Counted from the first letter of the stretch, positions 48,220-60,617 are shown. The stretch: 64,000 bases of DNA from Pratylenchus scribneri (GCA_030063045.1 JAQSEB010000041.1:1543501-1607500), one strand, 5' to 3'. Numbers and translations are program-made. Notes: generated by a model not told the origin, from the sequence alone.

Positions 48220-48639
48220 TTGATCAGTTTTTATTTAGAATAAAATGTAGAAATTTTTTTTATAAGCAAAAAGAATCTATAAAAAAAACTACATTATTCC
48301 TATTCAAGTCTCTCTAATTATTATTCTAAAACATTGATATCCAAAAATCGATCCACTTTTATTAATGAAGCCGTAAACGTAAAGCCAAATTTTAATTTTA
48401 GATGATGACAATGCACAATTGTATTGTCAAGTGGAAATTTGTTTAAGGAAAATGTATTGTTGCTATTCAATATCTGGCAAATAATGATAAGATAAAACTA
48501 TTATAAAAATATTATCGATAGAATTAATAATAACAATTTTTATCAAAAAGTTTCTTTTAAACGCAACAATTATAAATGAGAATGATATTTATCAATTATC
48601 ATCATTTCCTCGGCCATTAAATGATGGAACAAAGGCAAA

Positions 48640-49185
48640 TCAAGTCGGATTATACTAAAATATATATGTATTATTATATAATATAATTGGAAAAAATTTA
48701 CGTACCTGAACCAACCTGAGCCATTTCCTCCAATACAGTTTCTCCTTTCTTAATAATCGCCTATAATTTTATGTATTTTATTATTAAATCCAGAATCCTT
48801 ACCACGAGAGAGAATGATCCATCGACAAGCTCCACTGTTAAAGGAGGATGATTTTTGGTTGCGCGATGAATGTTGGTGGTTTGAATTTGACGGGCGATAA
48901 AATCTTCCATCCGCATTTGAAGATCAGCCTCCTCAACCAATCCATTCTCACTTTCAAAGATGGTAAAATACTCCGCCTTCGGTCTATCGCTTTTGCATTT
49001 GCAACGAAGCTGAATTATTGTTATAAATAGCTTAATTATGAAAAATTTACCTCTTGAAGTAGGCGGATATTACAGTCATTGTCTTTTCTCGCTTTCACAC
49101 TGATAATCCCTAGAAGAAATTCTTCCACTGTCATTGGTCTGTGAAGTTCGCCTGAATCACCACTTGAGTTTGCTGAATCGCTCAT
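48640..49185 (-). CDS. Small unknown protein 2, intact copy (unit B)
   Basis: Starts MSDSANSSGD at 49185. Here the exon near 48740 reads AIIKKGETVLEEMAQ in frame, matching AVVLDGKIELDEMVE of the paralogue, and the last exon gives YNPT and stop. The unit A copy has lost two bases in this exon. Function unknown. Confidence 0.65.
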
Positions 49186-50238
49186 GATTCATGAATAAAA
49201 AAGTAGAATTTTAAGCAAAGAGATCTATAAAAAAAACAGTTAGATTGGTAAGATCATATATCAATTAATATTTATATAATCAATAACAAATGAATCTAGG
49301 TATCTAAAACATCTTCATTCTATTTTATTCCATTTTATACTCTCTAATTTTTTTATCAGTTTAGATCACTTTAATAAATTAGCCAATTGGCCAGAGTTAT
49401 GGCCAAAAAAACTCATTACAAAAAAAAATAGCCATAACTTAACAAATTTATAGCCAGACCTAACCCTACCCTAATATCCCTAGAACCCATGCATGCCTTA
49501 CCATAACCCTAAACCCTAGTTTTCCAAGGAAAAACAAAGAGTCAAATTAGAGGCAAGAAAAGCTTTTCCTAAATGTTAGGTAAAAATAAAAAATCATTAT
49601 TCAACTTGTATTGACAATGATGAATGATAATAAAGCTGCTTCTTTTGTAAACTTTACTAGTTTAACATTTAGAACTAGTTTCAAAACTGGTTTAAGATTT
49701 TTCCCTATTCCTTCCAACATTTTTTAAATCCGAAATTATCAAATGTTTGCTGAAAATCAGTGTCTTAACTCTTAAACGATTTTTTTTGATAAAAATGCTG
49801 ATTGCTGACACTGACACCCCAACCTCATTCACAAATAAAAAATTTTTATTAGATTTTTTGTTGTCAAAAATCTCTACTTTATACTGTACTTTAGTACTGT
49901 AGATTAGAGAGAACAGTGTGAACGAGAAAGAGATAAAAAAGAGAGTGTTTGTTTGTATGCTATGCTAATTATTAAGACATTTTAATTAGATATTTTATAT
50001 TTTGTTCGTTCTTTTTTGTTTTTGTGTTTGTTTATTTGTTCGTTTTACACCCATCTTTGTTTTTAGCATTGTTCAAAAAGCTAATATTTTAATCCTTATG
50101 CTTTTATATCAAGCAAGGGAGGATAATCAGTAACCACCCATAATTTAGTCATTTGGTTTGCGACTTTATTTTAATGTTGATAATTTAATTTTAAACTAAT
50201 TGAATTTGTATTGGTAATTTGGAGATTTTATTGCAAAA
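49186..50238. other. Intergenic region (unit B)
   Basis: Counterpart of 29984-31008 with small indels, including the CCTAACCCTACCCTAA stretch near 49455. No gene recognised. Confidence 0.4.
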
Positions 50239-50793
50239 ATGCATCGAACAAAAACAACGACAACCATTAAATTCGCCACACCAATTTTGGCCGCGTTCCC
50301 GGCATTATTCAATCATCAGCAGAAGGATGTTATTTCGCCGTCAAAATCAACAAACATAAAACAACAAAATTAATTGATGAAATTCATAAAAAGGCCAAAT
50401 CCCATCGACCCCCAACATTGATGAATTATTGAGTGCTCCTGAGCCGACCGTCATCAAATGGGATAGCACACAAAGCAGGCCGAGAACAGTTTCGAGCTGA
50501 TTGTGTGCCATGCCAACGTGATCCGCTATTTCGTTTGCAGGTTTTATTTTTGGCTTAAAATTGCACTAATTTTCATATATTTTCTCACAGAGCACTACAA
50601 TTTCCACCGGAAGGATGGCTTCGAATTTCGTTGGCCCATACTTCAATCACCTGGATCCAAATTTACCCGAATGGACGGTTTGTGAGAATAAAAAATTTAC
50701 TCATTTTAATTTTAAACAAAATTTTGCAGAGTTTGCATCAGAGCGATGGGCGATTTTGGCCATTTGCCACCGGAGAAGATTAGCTTTGAATGA
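50239..50793 (+). pseudogene. PGAM5-like copy B with catalytic exons deleted
   Basis: Keeps the first exon (MHRTKTTTTIKF) and KWDS, then jumps at 50468 into the [14 protein letters not shown] exon. The RHG motif and middle exons (unit A about 31239-31942) are gone; AGCA is present at both deletion edges. The 3' end is better preserved than in unit A: the donor after PNGR is intact and the final exon reads [16 protein letters not shown], like the C-terminus I recall for PGAM5. It cannot be an active phosphatase. Confidence 0.85.
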
Positions 50794-51156
50794 GTGGGGA
50801 TTGAAGATGAATGAAATGGAAGATTGTTTTGAAGCATTTTATGATGAGCCCAATTTATTTTTTTTGATTCTTTTTATTGTTGATTTTTGACATTTTTACG
50901 GGATTATCCACCTCTGACCACACATTTTTCACATCCCATTTTTAATTTATTTGTTCTCTATTATTTTCTTTGTAAAACTTGAATAAAATTTTTTATTGGC
51001 CATCGATTTTTTATAATTATTTTGAGAATTGTTTAAATTCAATTAAATATCTAAAAGAAATAAAAAGCTACATTTTTTGCATAATTTTGTATCCAAACTT
51101 TCCCATTATTTTTTTATTTTTAATGCTAATAAATTAAATATTAAGCACAAAATTTA

Positions 51157-54100
51157 ATGGGTAATAAAGAAAGCCAATTCAACGGTGCTGGAAGGGAGGC
51201 CACCTCTTCATTGGTTGATGGCCGAGGCGACAAAGACAATCAAATGTTGGACCCGGGGCTGATCAAATCATTCACGGAATTTACCAGCGGTGATACGGCG
51301 GAACAAAATTTGGAAAAATTTCAGGTTTGGCCATTTAGAAATGGGAAATATTTAAAATGGTTTAAAAAACCATTGAAAATTGCTAAAAAAAAACCTAATG
51401 GTTCAATGGTTTCTCTCCTAAACCCCCAAACCATATACTCAATCGATAGATCACGACGAGAAGCATCGATTGATAATGATTTGGCTGTTTTGGTTTAACC
51501 AATTTCAAAATGGTTTTGAACCAAAAAACTTAAGATGATTTAGGATTTGTACCCAAAACCGTAGAATGGTTTAAACGGTTTAAAACCCTTCCATTTTTAA
51601 TCAAGCCAGTAAAAATTCTAATATCAAGCGATGCGCATTGATGAGAACTATCGATTGGGTATATGGTTTGTGCTTCTAGGACAAACCGTTGAACCGCTAT
51701 CAATCTTTTCGCCATTTCTATAGTTTTTACCCAATTAAATACAACAAAAAATTTATTCAGATTGTTCGAATCCTGACAAATATTCGCCAATATCGACTCC
51801 TCTCAAGCCTCTATGACAAAGCGGTCCGGCTGGCCGGCGGCGACGACCATTTTTATTGGCATCAACTTTCGTTGGCCCTAATTTGTGATCATCGGCATCA
51901 AAGGGCAGTGAAAGTTTTGAATAATTGCCTGGCACAAACGGAGGCGACGACGACGACCACAACGGATACTGGCGGCGGTGGTGGTGGAGGCGGAAATTTT
52001 GATGACCAAACCATTATGGAATGTATGCATTTGGCCCGCCTCCAAATTGAACAGTTGGGCGATTTGGATTTGGGTTGGTCAAAATCATTTTTTGAATAAT
52101 TTTGAATTTATTTTTTTTGATAGCTGAATCAAAAATCTTGAAGGCCATAAGCCTGTCCAATGGAACTTGGCTTTCGGGCAGATGCCATTTGTTGTTGGCC
52201 ATGATTTATAGGTTTGTGCCTTTTAATTTTAATTATTATTATATGGCGAATTTTTGGTCCAAAAATGGCAAAATAAAGACCTATTCCTATTGGGCTTTTT
52301 GCCAAAATAGGTTTGGTTGGTTAACTCTTAACCTTATAGGCTGATTTTTGGCCTTTTTATTACACTCTACTAATAAAATTTTCCTCTCAAAAAGTGCAAA
52401 AATTAGGTCAAAAAATACTTTAAAAACACTGAATAGATGTCCAAAAATATTTTTTTTTGTTTTTAGCATCAAATCAGACACAAAATAGGTCAAAACCGAA
52501 AAACCACCCCAAAAAATTATTAATTTTTCCATTCAAATTTTAGTCTCAAAGCACAATATTGCACTAGTTTCAATGACAAAAAGAGCTTGACCGCCGAATC
52601 AATTGCAAATTATGAGCGAGTGATTGAGTTGGACCCGCATGATGATTCCGCACATTTATTTTGTGCACTTGAATATGCAAATTGTATGTGAAAATTATTT
52701 AAAATTAATTTAATTTTTAGCTCGAAATTTGGAAATGGCCAGGGAACGTTGCCAATCGGCGTTGGATTTGAACATTGAAAGTCCATTTGCCATAATGCTG
52801 ATGGCGCTGATTTTTACTGCCCGGAAGGATTACAAAGGAGCATTGCAATTAGTGTAAATATTTGAATAATTTAATAAATTACTTAATTTATTTTCAGCAT
52901 AAATGCACTCGGCGACTTCCCCACACATTATGGACTTTTAGTGCTCAGGTTACATTTTTATTTAATAAGTAAACATTAACAAATAAAAAACCTTCTAATT
53001 TTTATTATCCAAAAAACTTCAACTTTTTGAATTTAATAAAAATAAATAAATTGTAGATTAAAATTGGAAGCAAAATATGGCCGTGTGGAGGAGGCATTGC
53101 AAACATCGCGGAATTTGATTTGCTTTTGGCGAAAAACGAGGATGACGGCCGACTTTCAATCGGATGAAGAAACATTGCTGAATGGAATTGGAGACATTGG
53201 TGGCGGCGAAAGGGCCGGCGACAATTTATTGGGCGGAAGGCAATTGGTATTATTTTTTAATTTAATACTTCTAAACTTGACGCCGTTTACAATAACTCAT
53301 GAAGGAATGAACCAAATTTGATGATTTTAGTATCAAATTGAAGAGCAGACTTTTGGCTATCAAAATGATATTAATTATTTAAATTTGTTCTGAATTGTCG
53401 AAGTTATGACCAAAAAAACCACCGACAATATCACCAATCTATTATGAAGGATATTTTAATGGTTTTTTGGCCATAATTTCCTCACTTTTCAACCAATTTA
53501 AATAAAATTAAATTTGTTTGATAGCCAAAAACTCTGCTCTTTATTTTGATGCTAAAATCATCAAAATTTTATTCAGTTCTTGAAGAGTTATTTCAAATGG
53601 CGCCAAGCCAAGTTTAGCATATTAATGAACCAATTAATTCCAAAATAAATCCACAAATTTTCAGTTAAGCAGCAAAGAGGCCATCATAATGCCAATGACC
53701 CCCCTGCTCACAGCACCATTGGGCATTGCGGCCACACCGGCGACCTCCAACAAACATCATTATTTGTCCACAAATCCAAATTTCGACACATTTCCATCAA
53801 ATGGTTTGGTTTTTTCTTTTCTTAATTAATACTAGCTCACTTTTGATAGGGATTTTTAGTTTTAAATATTTAATTACGGTCTAGAAATGTTCTGAAAGTA
53901 TTTACCAAGCCAGAAAAAATTACCTTCCTCTGAGCGGATTCGAACCCGAGATCTAATATTTTAAAAAGAGGAGGGTTACCATTTCGGCCAAAGCTGTTGA
54001 TGGGTTTTTTAAATAAAATTAATATGTCTACCAGAAATGCGACAGCTAGCCCTTTATTTTCATCCAAATCCAATAATTTTTTATTTCCAGATAATCTTTC

Positions 54101-55143
54101 CACCATTTGTCCCGTTGGCCCCTCACAAATTGCTCCACCTTCGGAAGTGGGCGTCGGTGGTGCCGGTCCATCCTCCACCGATTCAATCAGCATTTTGTCC
54201 ACATCCAGCAAATCGTGGATTAGCTATTCCGCATTTCGTTTACAGGTTCAAATTTTTTTACATTTTATTTAATTAATATGGTAAATTTTTGTTTTTGATT
54301 GTACCTAATTATCAAATTTAATTGGAAAAGTAGATACATAATATTTTTGAGCATTTATTTAATTTTTTGACTAATTTTTCGGATTATTTTGGCACTTTTT
54401 AAGGGAAAATTGCATTAGAAAAATACAATAAAATAACAAAAATAATAATTTAAAGGTATCCAAAACCAAATTTTTGCCAAATTTCACAAAAACCTAAATA
54501 GACACCAAATTAATTTTTGTACCTAATAATCAACCATTTTAATAATTAATTTTTAGGCAGACATTTGGGTGGAATTGGCCGAATTCTTCATTGAACAGCA
54601 TCGATTGGGGGATGTGCAAGCATGCGTGGAGGAAGCCTGCCTACTTTATCCAAATTCCCATCAGGCATTTTATTTAAAGGTTTTCAATTTATTCCAATTT
54701 TAAATTAAATTAATTCAAAAAATAATTCATAGGGACATTTATACTTGGTCAGAGCCGAAAAATGTGGCACCGACGCGTCACTTCGGAAGAGGCTACGGAC
54801 GGAGGCGAAGAATTGTTTGTTGGGCGCAATTTCCATTTGCACTGGCCATGTCCCCTCCCATTCATGCCTTGGCCAAATCTACTATGCGGAGAGGAATTTG
54901 AAAATGGCCGAAAAAATGTTTAGGTAAAATCAAAAAATTAATTTTAATAAATAAAATTTTTTCAGGGATTCGGTTGCCATTGACCCATTCATTTTTGGCA
55001 ATTGGCACCGGCTGGGCTGTGTTCTGGCGGAATTGGGCCGAAACGATGAATCGCTGGAATGTTTTCAAACGGCGGCCAGCCTCGACGCAAATACTCCACT
55101 CATTCCATTCAATGTCATTCCCAGAATTTTAGGAACAAATTAA
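51157..55143 (+). CDS. TTC7: TTC7-like tetratricopeptide protein (unit B)
   Basis: Near-identical to 32626-36556, from MGNKESQ to PFNVIPRIL and stop. Seen substitutions are few (for example Ser to Ala in DVQACVEEA, Leu to Phe in HQAFYLK, Ala to Pro in GHVPSHS) and none breaks the frame. Both copies appear intact, which would double the dose of a PI4-kinase-complex scaffold if both are expressed. Confidence 0.78.
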
Positions 55144-55337
55144 TTTAACAATTCACATTTTACAACCATTTATTTATTTGTTTTTTTTTATTAAATAATG
55201 ATGAATAAAATAATGCAAAAAAATGTATAAATGGCAGTTCACAACAAAGAAATAAGGGGGATGGGATGAGGTTCAAATGATTGGGCATTGTGGGAAAACA
55301 AATAAAAATTGGGGCGGTGATTGAAGTGAATTTATTA

Positions 55338-55537
55338 ATTGAGAGCGGATTTTTGTTTTGATCTAATTTTTGTATCTAAGTAGGTAAGAAAAAACTGTTT
55401 TTTGGGCATTTATTTCATTTTTTGGCGTAATTTTGGCCTATTTAGTCATTTTTTCGGGGAATCATCAAAAAAATGCAATACAAACCCCTAAATAGGTACC
55501 TTACCTATTTTTTCAACCTAAAAATCCGCTCCCCAAT
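55338..55537. mobile_element. TA-flanked MITE (unit B copy)
   Basis: Equivalent of 36769-36958 with a few changes and inner indels; left end ATTGAGAGCGG, right end CCGCTCCCCAAT. Confidence 0.7.
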
Positions 55538-55551
55538 TAATTTACATTGAA

Positions 55552-57938
55552 TAATTCACTTCTCGATTATTTGCATGGAATATTCGCCGCATTTTGTCCG
55601 CTTGTGTTTCCACTGCATTTGTTGTGGTGGTTCGCCCCTGCCTTTTATTAATGTCATTCCCAATCATTGTTGTTGGTGTTCGCGTTGATGTCCTCGCCGA
55701 ATGCGGTGCCATTTTCGGAGATCGTTTCGAGGCAATTCGTCGACGCTAAAATTGAGGGCATATTTTATTAAAATTGATGAGATTAAGGGTTAGTTTAGGA
55801 CTAGGTTTAGCCTGTAGCTTATAAAATCTCATCCAAAGATTTTTAGAATTTTTGACCCAAGGGGATCTCCTTTTTTGAAAAATTTAGGTCTCGGGTTCGA
55901 ACCCGCTCCGAGGATGGTATTTATTTTAGGGTTTTTTTTTGTTACTTTTATCCATTTTAATCATTCTATTAGGGCATTTTTAGACGAAAAAAATTGTTTT
56001 GAAAACTTTCGACTCAAAGGGGATCGCCTTTTTGCAAAATTTGGAGGTGTCGGGTTCGAAGCCGCTCAGAGGAAGGTATTTTTTTCTGGCTCGATTCTCA
56101 CTTTTATGCATTTTCATACATTCTAATGTACATTTTTATACGAAATACAGTAATTCTAGCAAAACGATCAATTTTGTTTTTACCTCTCTGCTCATCGCCA
56201 CCTCCAGCGATTGTCTGGGCGCAACAATTTGGGTTTCGCACCGGAATCGATTGAATTTTTTGAATCGAGCACTCAGCTTGGCGATTTCATCGTCCAATTC
56301 TTTGTGCGTTTCTATAAATGCCAAATAATTTTAAATAATTTTATCCATCCCAAACCGCTGTTTCCATCCACCGATTGTTGTTGTTGTTGGTCTTTTGCCT
56401 TGAAATGACGAAGAAATGGCTTTTGTTGGGCGGCGACCGGATGATGCAAATGATGCAATTTTGACAAAGGCACGGAAATGGTGGCTCTGTAATTTCGTCG
56501 GGACAAGGCATCCAAATGTTCCTTTGGTGGAACAAAAATTGGCACCATTTTTCTGCACAAAATAGTAATTTTTTGAAAAAGGAAGAGAAAAAACCTGTCA
56601 AAGACATCCTTCCACATTATTCGCTCCATGTATGAATGTTGTTGGAATTTGTCGAAATCATCAATCCTCCACCGTTTCTCCGAGTTAATAATGCCCCGAA
56701 GGAATGAGATCAGGTCGGATGGCCATCGGCTGGGCATTGTGACGCCGCGGGTATAAATTATGGACAAAACCTTGAATTATTTAAAATCAAATTTTAGACA
56801 GTTAAAAACTGACTTGAAGGGAAGAGAAGCTGGCCGGATATTCATAAGGTGTTCGGCCTCGCAACATTTCATAAAAGCAACAGCCCAAAGCCCACCAATC
56901 CACGCGCCAATCATAGCCGGCCATGTCGCCCAATGCGGTCAACAATATTTCCGGGGCCATGTATGGACGAGTGCCCGAGAATGTGGTGGCCAATTCTCCG
57001 TCTGCCAAACGTTTAGCCAACCTGCGTAAATAATTTAAATTTTTTTGGAAATTAAAAATTAAGGTTTTTGGGTAATAAAATCTAGATTTAAATACCCAAA
57101 ATCCGTGAGGTGGGCATGGCCTTGTTCATCCAACAAAATGTTCGCTGGCTTCACATCAAAATGGCCAACCCTTAAAATTATTTATTTCTTATTTTCCATT
57201 TTAATTTAATTTTACCTCTGTCTATGCAAATAATCAAGTGCCAATGCCAATTCACAAATTAATCTAATTAAAAAATTTAAAATTAATGAATAATGAAAAT
57301 TAATTTAATTTACAATTTTGCCCTCGATTCCGAGAAGCGTCCCTGATTTTTTAAGTGATATGATAAATCGCCACCCAACAAAAGATCAGTTATCATGTAA
57401 ATTTGTTCATTGTCCTAAAAAATATTGGAATTAAATGAATAAAAATGGCGCAAACCTGGAATGCATACCAAAGGGAACTGATGAAGGGATGGCTGAGGCC
57501 TTGGAGCAGTTCAAGTTCACTTTAAATAAACAAATTGAATATATTTTTGAAATGAATCGTGTTTAATTTAACAATATTGGAATTATTGGGAGCAAACCTG
57601 AGAACATTCTCCGTAAATCTCCGCCTACAAACTCTTCGCTTGCACATCACTTTCAATGCGTATTCTTTTTTCAATCCTTTGTGGAGAACAACGTAGACCT
57701 TAAGTTTTTACGATTATCGATTGAATTTTAAGAAAAAATTGACACAAACTTTTCCAAATGTTCCTGCGCCAATGAATCGGAGTAATTGAAAATCTATGAA
57801 TTTATTTTGTAATTCAATAAAATTGAAATAATATTTAAAAAACCTGTCAAATTGGTTTCCGATGGACATGTCAATCCATGGTGCGGCTGTTGCTGATGAC
57901 TGGTGATGGAGCTGCGATTGCCCATAAATTAAATGCAT
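55552..57938 (-). CDS. STK32: STK32/YANK-like AGC kinase, non-RD catalytic loop
   Basis: Start at 57938, stop at 55552, with about a dozen exons. Kinase features in order: FIGAGTFGKV (glycine loop), EYALKVM (ATP lysine), SHPFISSLWYAFQ, HFDVKPANILL (catalytic loop), HAHLTDFG, TRPYMAPEI, DWRVDWWALGCCFYEMLRG, then KMVPIFVPPKEHLD and a Lys/Arg-rich tail with a short coiled region. The HLTDF and GYDWRVDWW phrases fit the STK32 (YANK) family, Ser/Thr kinases with few known substrates. The usual HRD is HFD and the usual KPDN is KPAN; Asp, Lys and Asn needed for catalysis remain. Its last two exons are duplicated at 36963-37793. Confidence 0.82.
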
Positions 57939-58157
57939 ATTAGCTGCTTAGCAGAGGAATTATTTTTTTGTATGTTTCGACGTGTGAATTTTTGTTTTAA
58001 TTAATTATTATTGATGGAAATATGGAAGGCCGGCTGCATTAAAAATACAAAATTCACCGGGGTTTATTTATTCAAATTCATTATTAAAAATTCTAAACAA
58101 ATAATTTGGAGAAAAATCAAAATAATTTGTGCTAAAAATAATAGCGGCCTTTCGCCC

Positions 58158-58858
58158 GGCTAGGGGTCAATTTGCCCACCCTGCTATTTTATTTCAATTT
58201 GCCCACTTTCAAAAAGCCCACCACCTATTTTATTTCAATTTGCCCACCCCCCTATTTTCTTTCAATTTGCCCACAATTTTTGCCCACCTTAATTTTTATT
58301 ATTCCCAGCGTCATCCTAAGCTTATTAGGTGCCAAGTTTAGTCTACCCTAGGGTTTTCGACCATTCCGGATCCGATTCTGGTATCGGTTTTTCGAAATTT
58401 TTTAATCGGAGCAAGTTATTGCCATTAATTATCAATTAAAAATTAGTTGTTCAAAATTAGCAATTACCAATTATCAATTAACAATTAACAAATTCATAAT
58501 TGGCTTTTATTTGGCAATTTTTCCATGCAAATATTCCAGCAAATTAAATCTAATATCGTCATAATCGAAGTCAGCATGTTCGAAAAACGAAGTGACTACG
58601 AAATTGCCTAAAAATTCACCCCCGAATGTCGAAATAAATGAAAAGTAGATGGGTGGGCTTTTTGAAAAAAATAGGAGGGTGGGCATTTTGAAAGGGGGTA
58701 AATAGAAATAAAATACGGGGGTGGGCAAATTGAAATAAAATACGGGGGTGGGCTTTTTGAAATGTGGGCATTTTGAAAGTGGGCAAATTGAAAAGTGGGC
58801 AAATTGAAATAAAATAGCAGGGTGGGCAAATTGAAAGGTGGGCAAATTGACAAGACGC
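58158..58858. mobile_element. 701-bp inverted-repeat element built of TTTGCCCACC motifs
   Basis: Both arms consist of repeated CAATTTGCCCACC and TATTTTATTTCAATTTGCCC in inverse orientation, around a core rich in CAATTA-type repeats. CCTTTCGCCC flanks it directly on both sides (58148-58157 and 58859-58868). A 9-10-bp target duplication is typical of Mutator-like elements. No transposase frame is seen. Confidence 0.75.
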
Positions 58859-58868
58859 CCTTTCGCCC

Positions 58869-60010
58869 ACGCCCCCACCCATTCCATTCTTCACATTCAA
58901 ATGCACATTGCTGTGATGCATTATTATTATGCTTTTTCTCGCCTTCACCCACCACCCCCACAAAGCATTGCCCCCATTTTATTCCACAAAGGAGTCTGCT
59001 AGCCGGGAACCAACCCATCGAGCCTACTGGGCTACCACCCGCTTTTCCTTCTCCAGATGTGCGCCGTACATTCCATTTCATTCAGTCCAGCAGAAGAAAG
59101 GCCCGGCTTTGATGTGATGGAAAAGGCAAAAGCATATATAGCTGCTGTGGGCTGCTTTTGGTCCATTAAATTCTACTCTGGGGCTCTGTGCTGATGCTGA
59201 GCTCTTCTTAGCGCGACAACCCGGGAGCTGGGACTACTAAGAAAGGGCTTGCAAGGAAAGGAGGAGGAATTTGAGAAGGATGAATGAATGGCGGGAGAGG
59301 TGGTTGTGTGCCGTCACATTCTTCTTCCGTCGACTTTTTTGTTCCTCCGGCGCTACCGGCTCATTTTTCCTCAATGTGGAAAGTGGAAAGGAATATATGG
59401 GGAAGGGGAGTAGGGGGAACGGCAGATGCGGAGCCTCTGCCCTGTGTGATAAATGATAATTATGTCAAGAAAAAATTGAATGGAGAAATGGAAGATAGGG
59501 AGCGAAAAATGAATCCAAAAAGTCAGTCAATCAACCGACCTCTAATGGGAGATAAACAATCAAATTGGAGTGGAAAGGGGGCCGAAAAGTTAGTTTAGCT
59601 CAGCTTTTGCCATCGTCGTTAATGGGCAAAATATTTTGATGAGGGAAGGGCAATTACCAGCCGACTAAAGATGATATTCTTCTCGATAGTAATTTGATAA
59701 ATGGGTGAAAATTAACTCGAGACAATTGCCGGAAACATCCATTTTAATTCTTTGTTGTTCTTCGATGAAATTCTTATCTCTATCAAGATAGTCCATATTA
59801 ATCCATAGGTAAAAAAATAAGGTAATATGCACAACAAACAAGTAAAAGAATTTTTATTCCATTTATAAATTAAATTAAAAGTATATGAATAAAACTGTTT
59901 TGATATAAAATTATTCATGTCCAAATGAGGGGGAGAGTCAATTTACAATGAGAAGTGAGTATCATCGGGTCAATTGGTCAAGGGCTTCGATTATCATCTT
60001 CCGCATCCGC
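58869..60010. other. GC-richer intergenic region
   Basis: Upstream of STK32 (-) and downstream of the small membrane-protein gene (-). Less AT-rich than its surroundings, with CATATATAG (about 59132) as a possible TATA box. Open frames around 58820-59600 have no splice support or known domain. Could hold a promoter or enhancer; unproven. Confidence 0.35.
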
Positions 60011-60617
60011 TCATTGTCCACCTTCATATTTGCCATTCTTTTGTGCAGTTCCGTTGCTGGAAGAATGTCCATTGTTGTTCTAAAAGATGGGGTTTTAAAA
60101 ACGAATAAAGAGCAAAATTCACCTTCTGTTGCGAGGTGCCATTGCCAGCTTTGCGGTGACCATTTGCCTTCAGTATAGCCTGAAATGGCTTGGGATTCAT
60201 TATTAAATATATTAAATTGAATTCACCTTTTCGAGTTGGTGGACCGAGCGGCGGAGTTGGTAGCGCATCCCAATTCCCATCACACCTACTGCAACCCCCA
60301 CCGACGCAATGACAAGTGCTAAAATTTGGTTAAATTAAGCATATTGAAAATATCAAAATTAAAATATACCTGTAGCATTTATAATTGTCCCTTTGACCTC
60401 GTTGCTTGTATAGAGCCGAACCCATTCCTTGTCGATAAATTGGTCCTTGAACTTGGCCAACTCATCACGAATGGAATGCGAAAGCCACCAGTCGCGCAAT
60501 TGAAATGTAAGGCATGGAGAAGGCTATAAAACAATGACAAAATTAAGCTGCCTGATTTAAAAAGTTTACCTTGTCAGCTTCCTGGTGGATTGATTTGTTT
60601 TCCGTAGTAGATGACAT
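60011..60617 (-). CDS. Small membrane protein, unknown family
   Basis: Exons 60617-60570, 60523-60370, 60318-60227, 60179-60123 and 60078-60011 join in phase for 139 residues. It has an N-terminal Trp-containing segment (LRDWWLSHSIRDELAKFKDQ), one hydrophobic span (ALVIASVGVAVGVMGIGM) and a basic stretch (RYQLRRSVHQLEK). The last exon in phase gives a Asn/Gly/Ser-rich tail, but its other frame (ATELHKRMANMKVDNERMRK) looks more like conserved protein, so the final junction is uncertain. Location in an organelle membrane is only a guess. No family recognised. Confidence 0.6.

Larger units (their letters stand above)
39878..56344. repeat. Tandem duplication unit B (16.5 kb)
   Basis: Second copy of 20668-37826 in the same orientation. 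Begins mid-exon of KIDINS220 (GCTGGCTAATTGATG, preceded by unrelated TTATAGC) and continues into intact upstream STK32 sequence at its right end. Carries a deletion of about 700 bp in PGAM5 relative to unit A. Confidence 0.97.

Noticed and set aside
58507..59117. Open frames across and beside the TTTGCCCACC element
   Set aside because: Translation of the simple repeat (repeated QFAHP / CPPFNLP-type phrases); not a gene.
59271..59598. Open frames near the TATA-like motif
   Set aside because: No splice-consistent continuation, no known domain, and shifted frames overlap; left as unannotated intergenic sequence.
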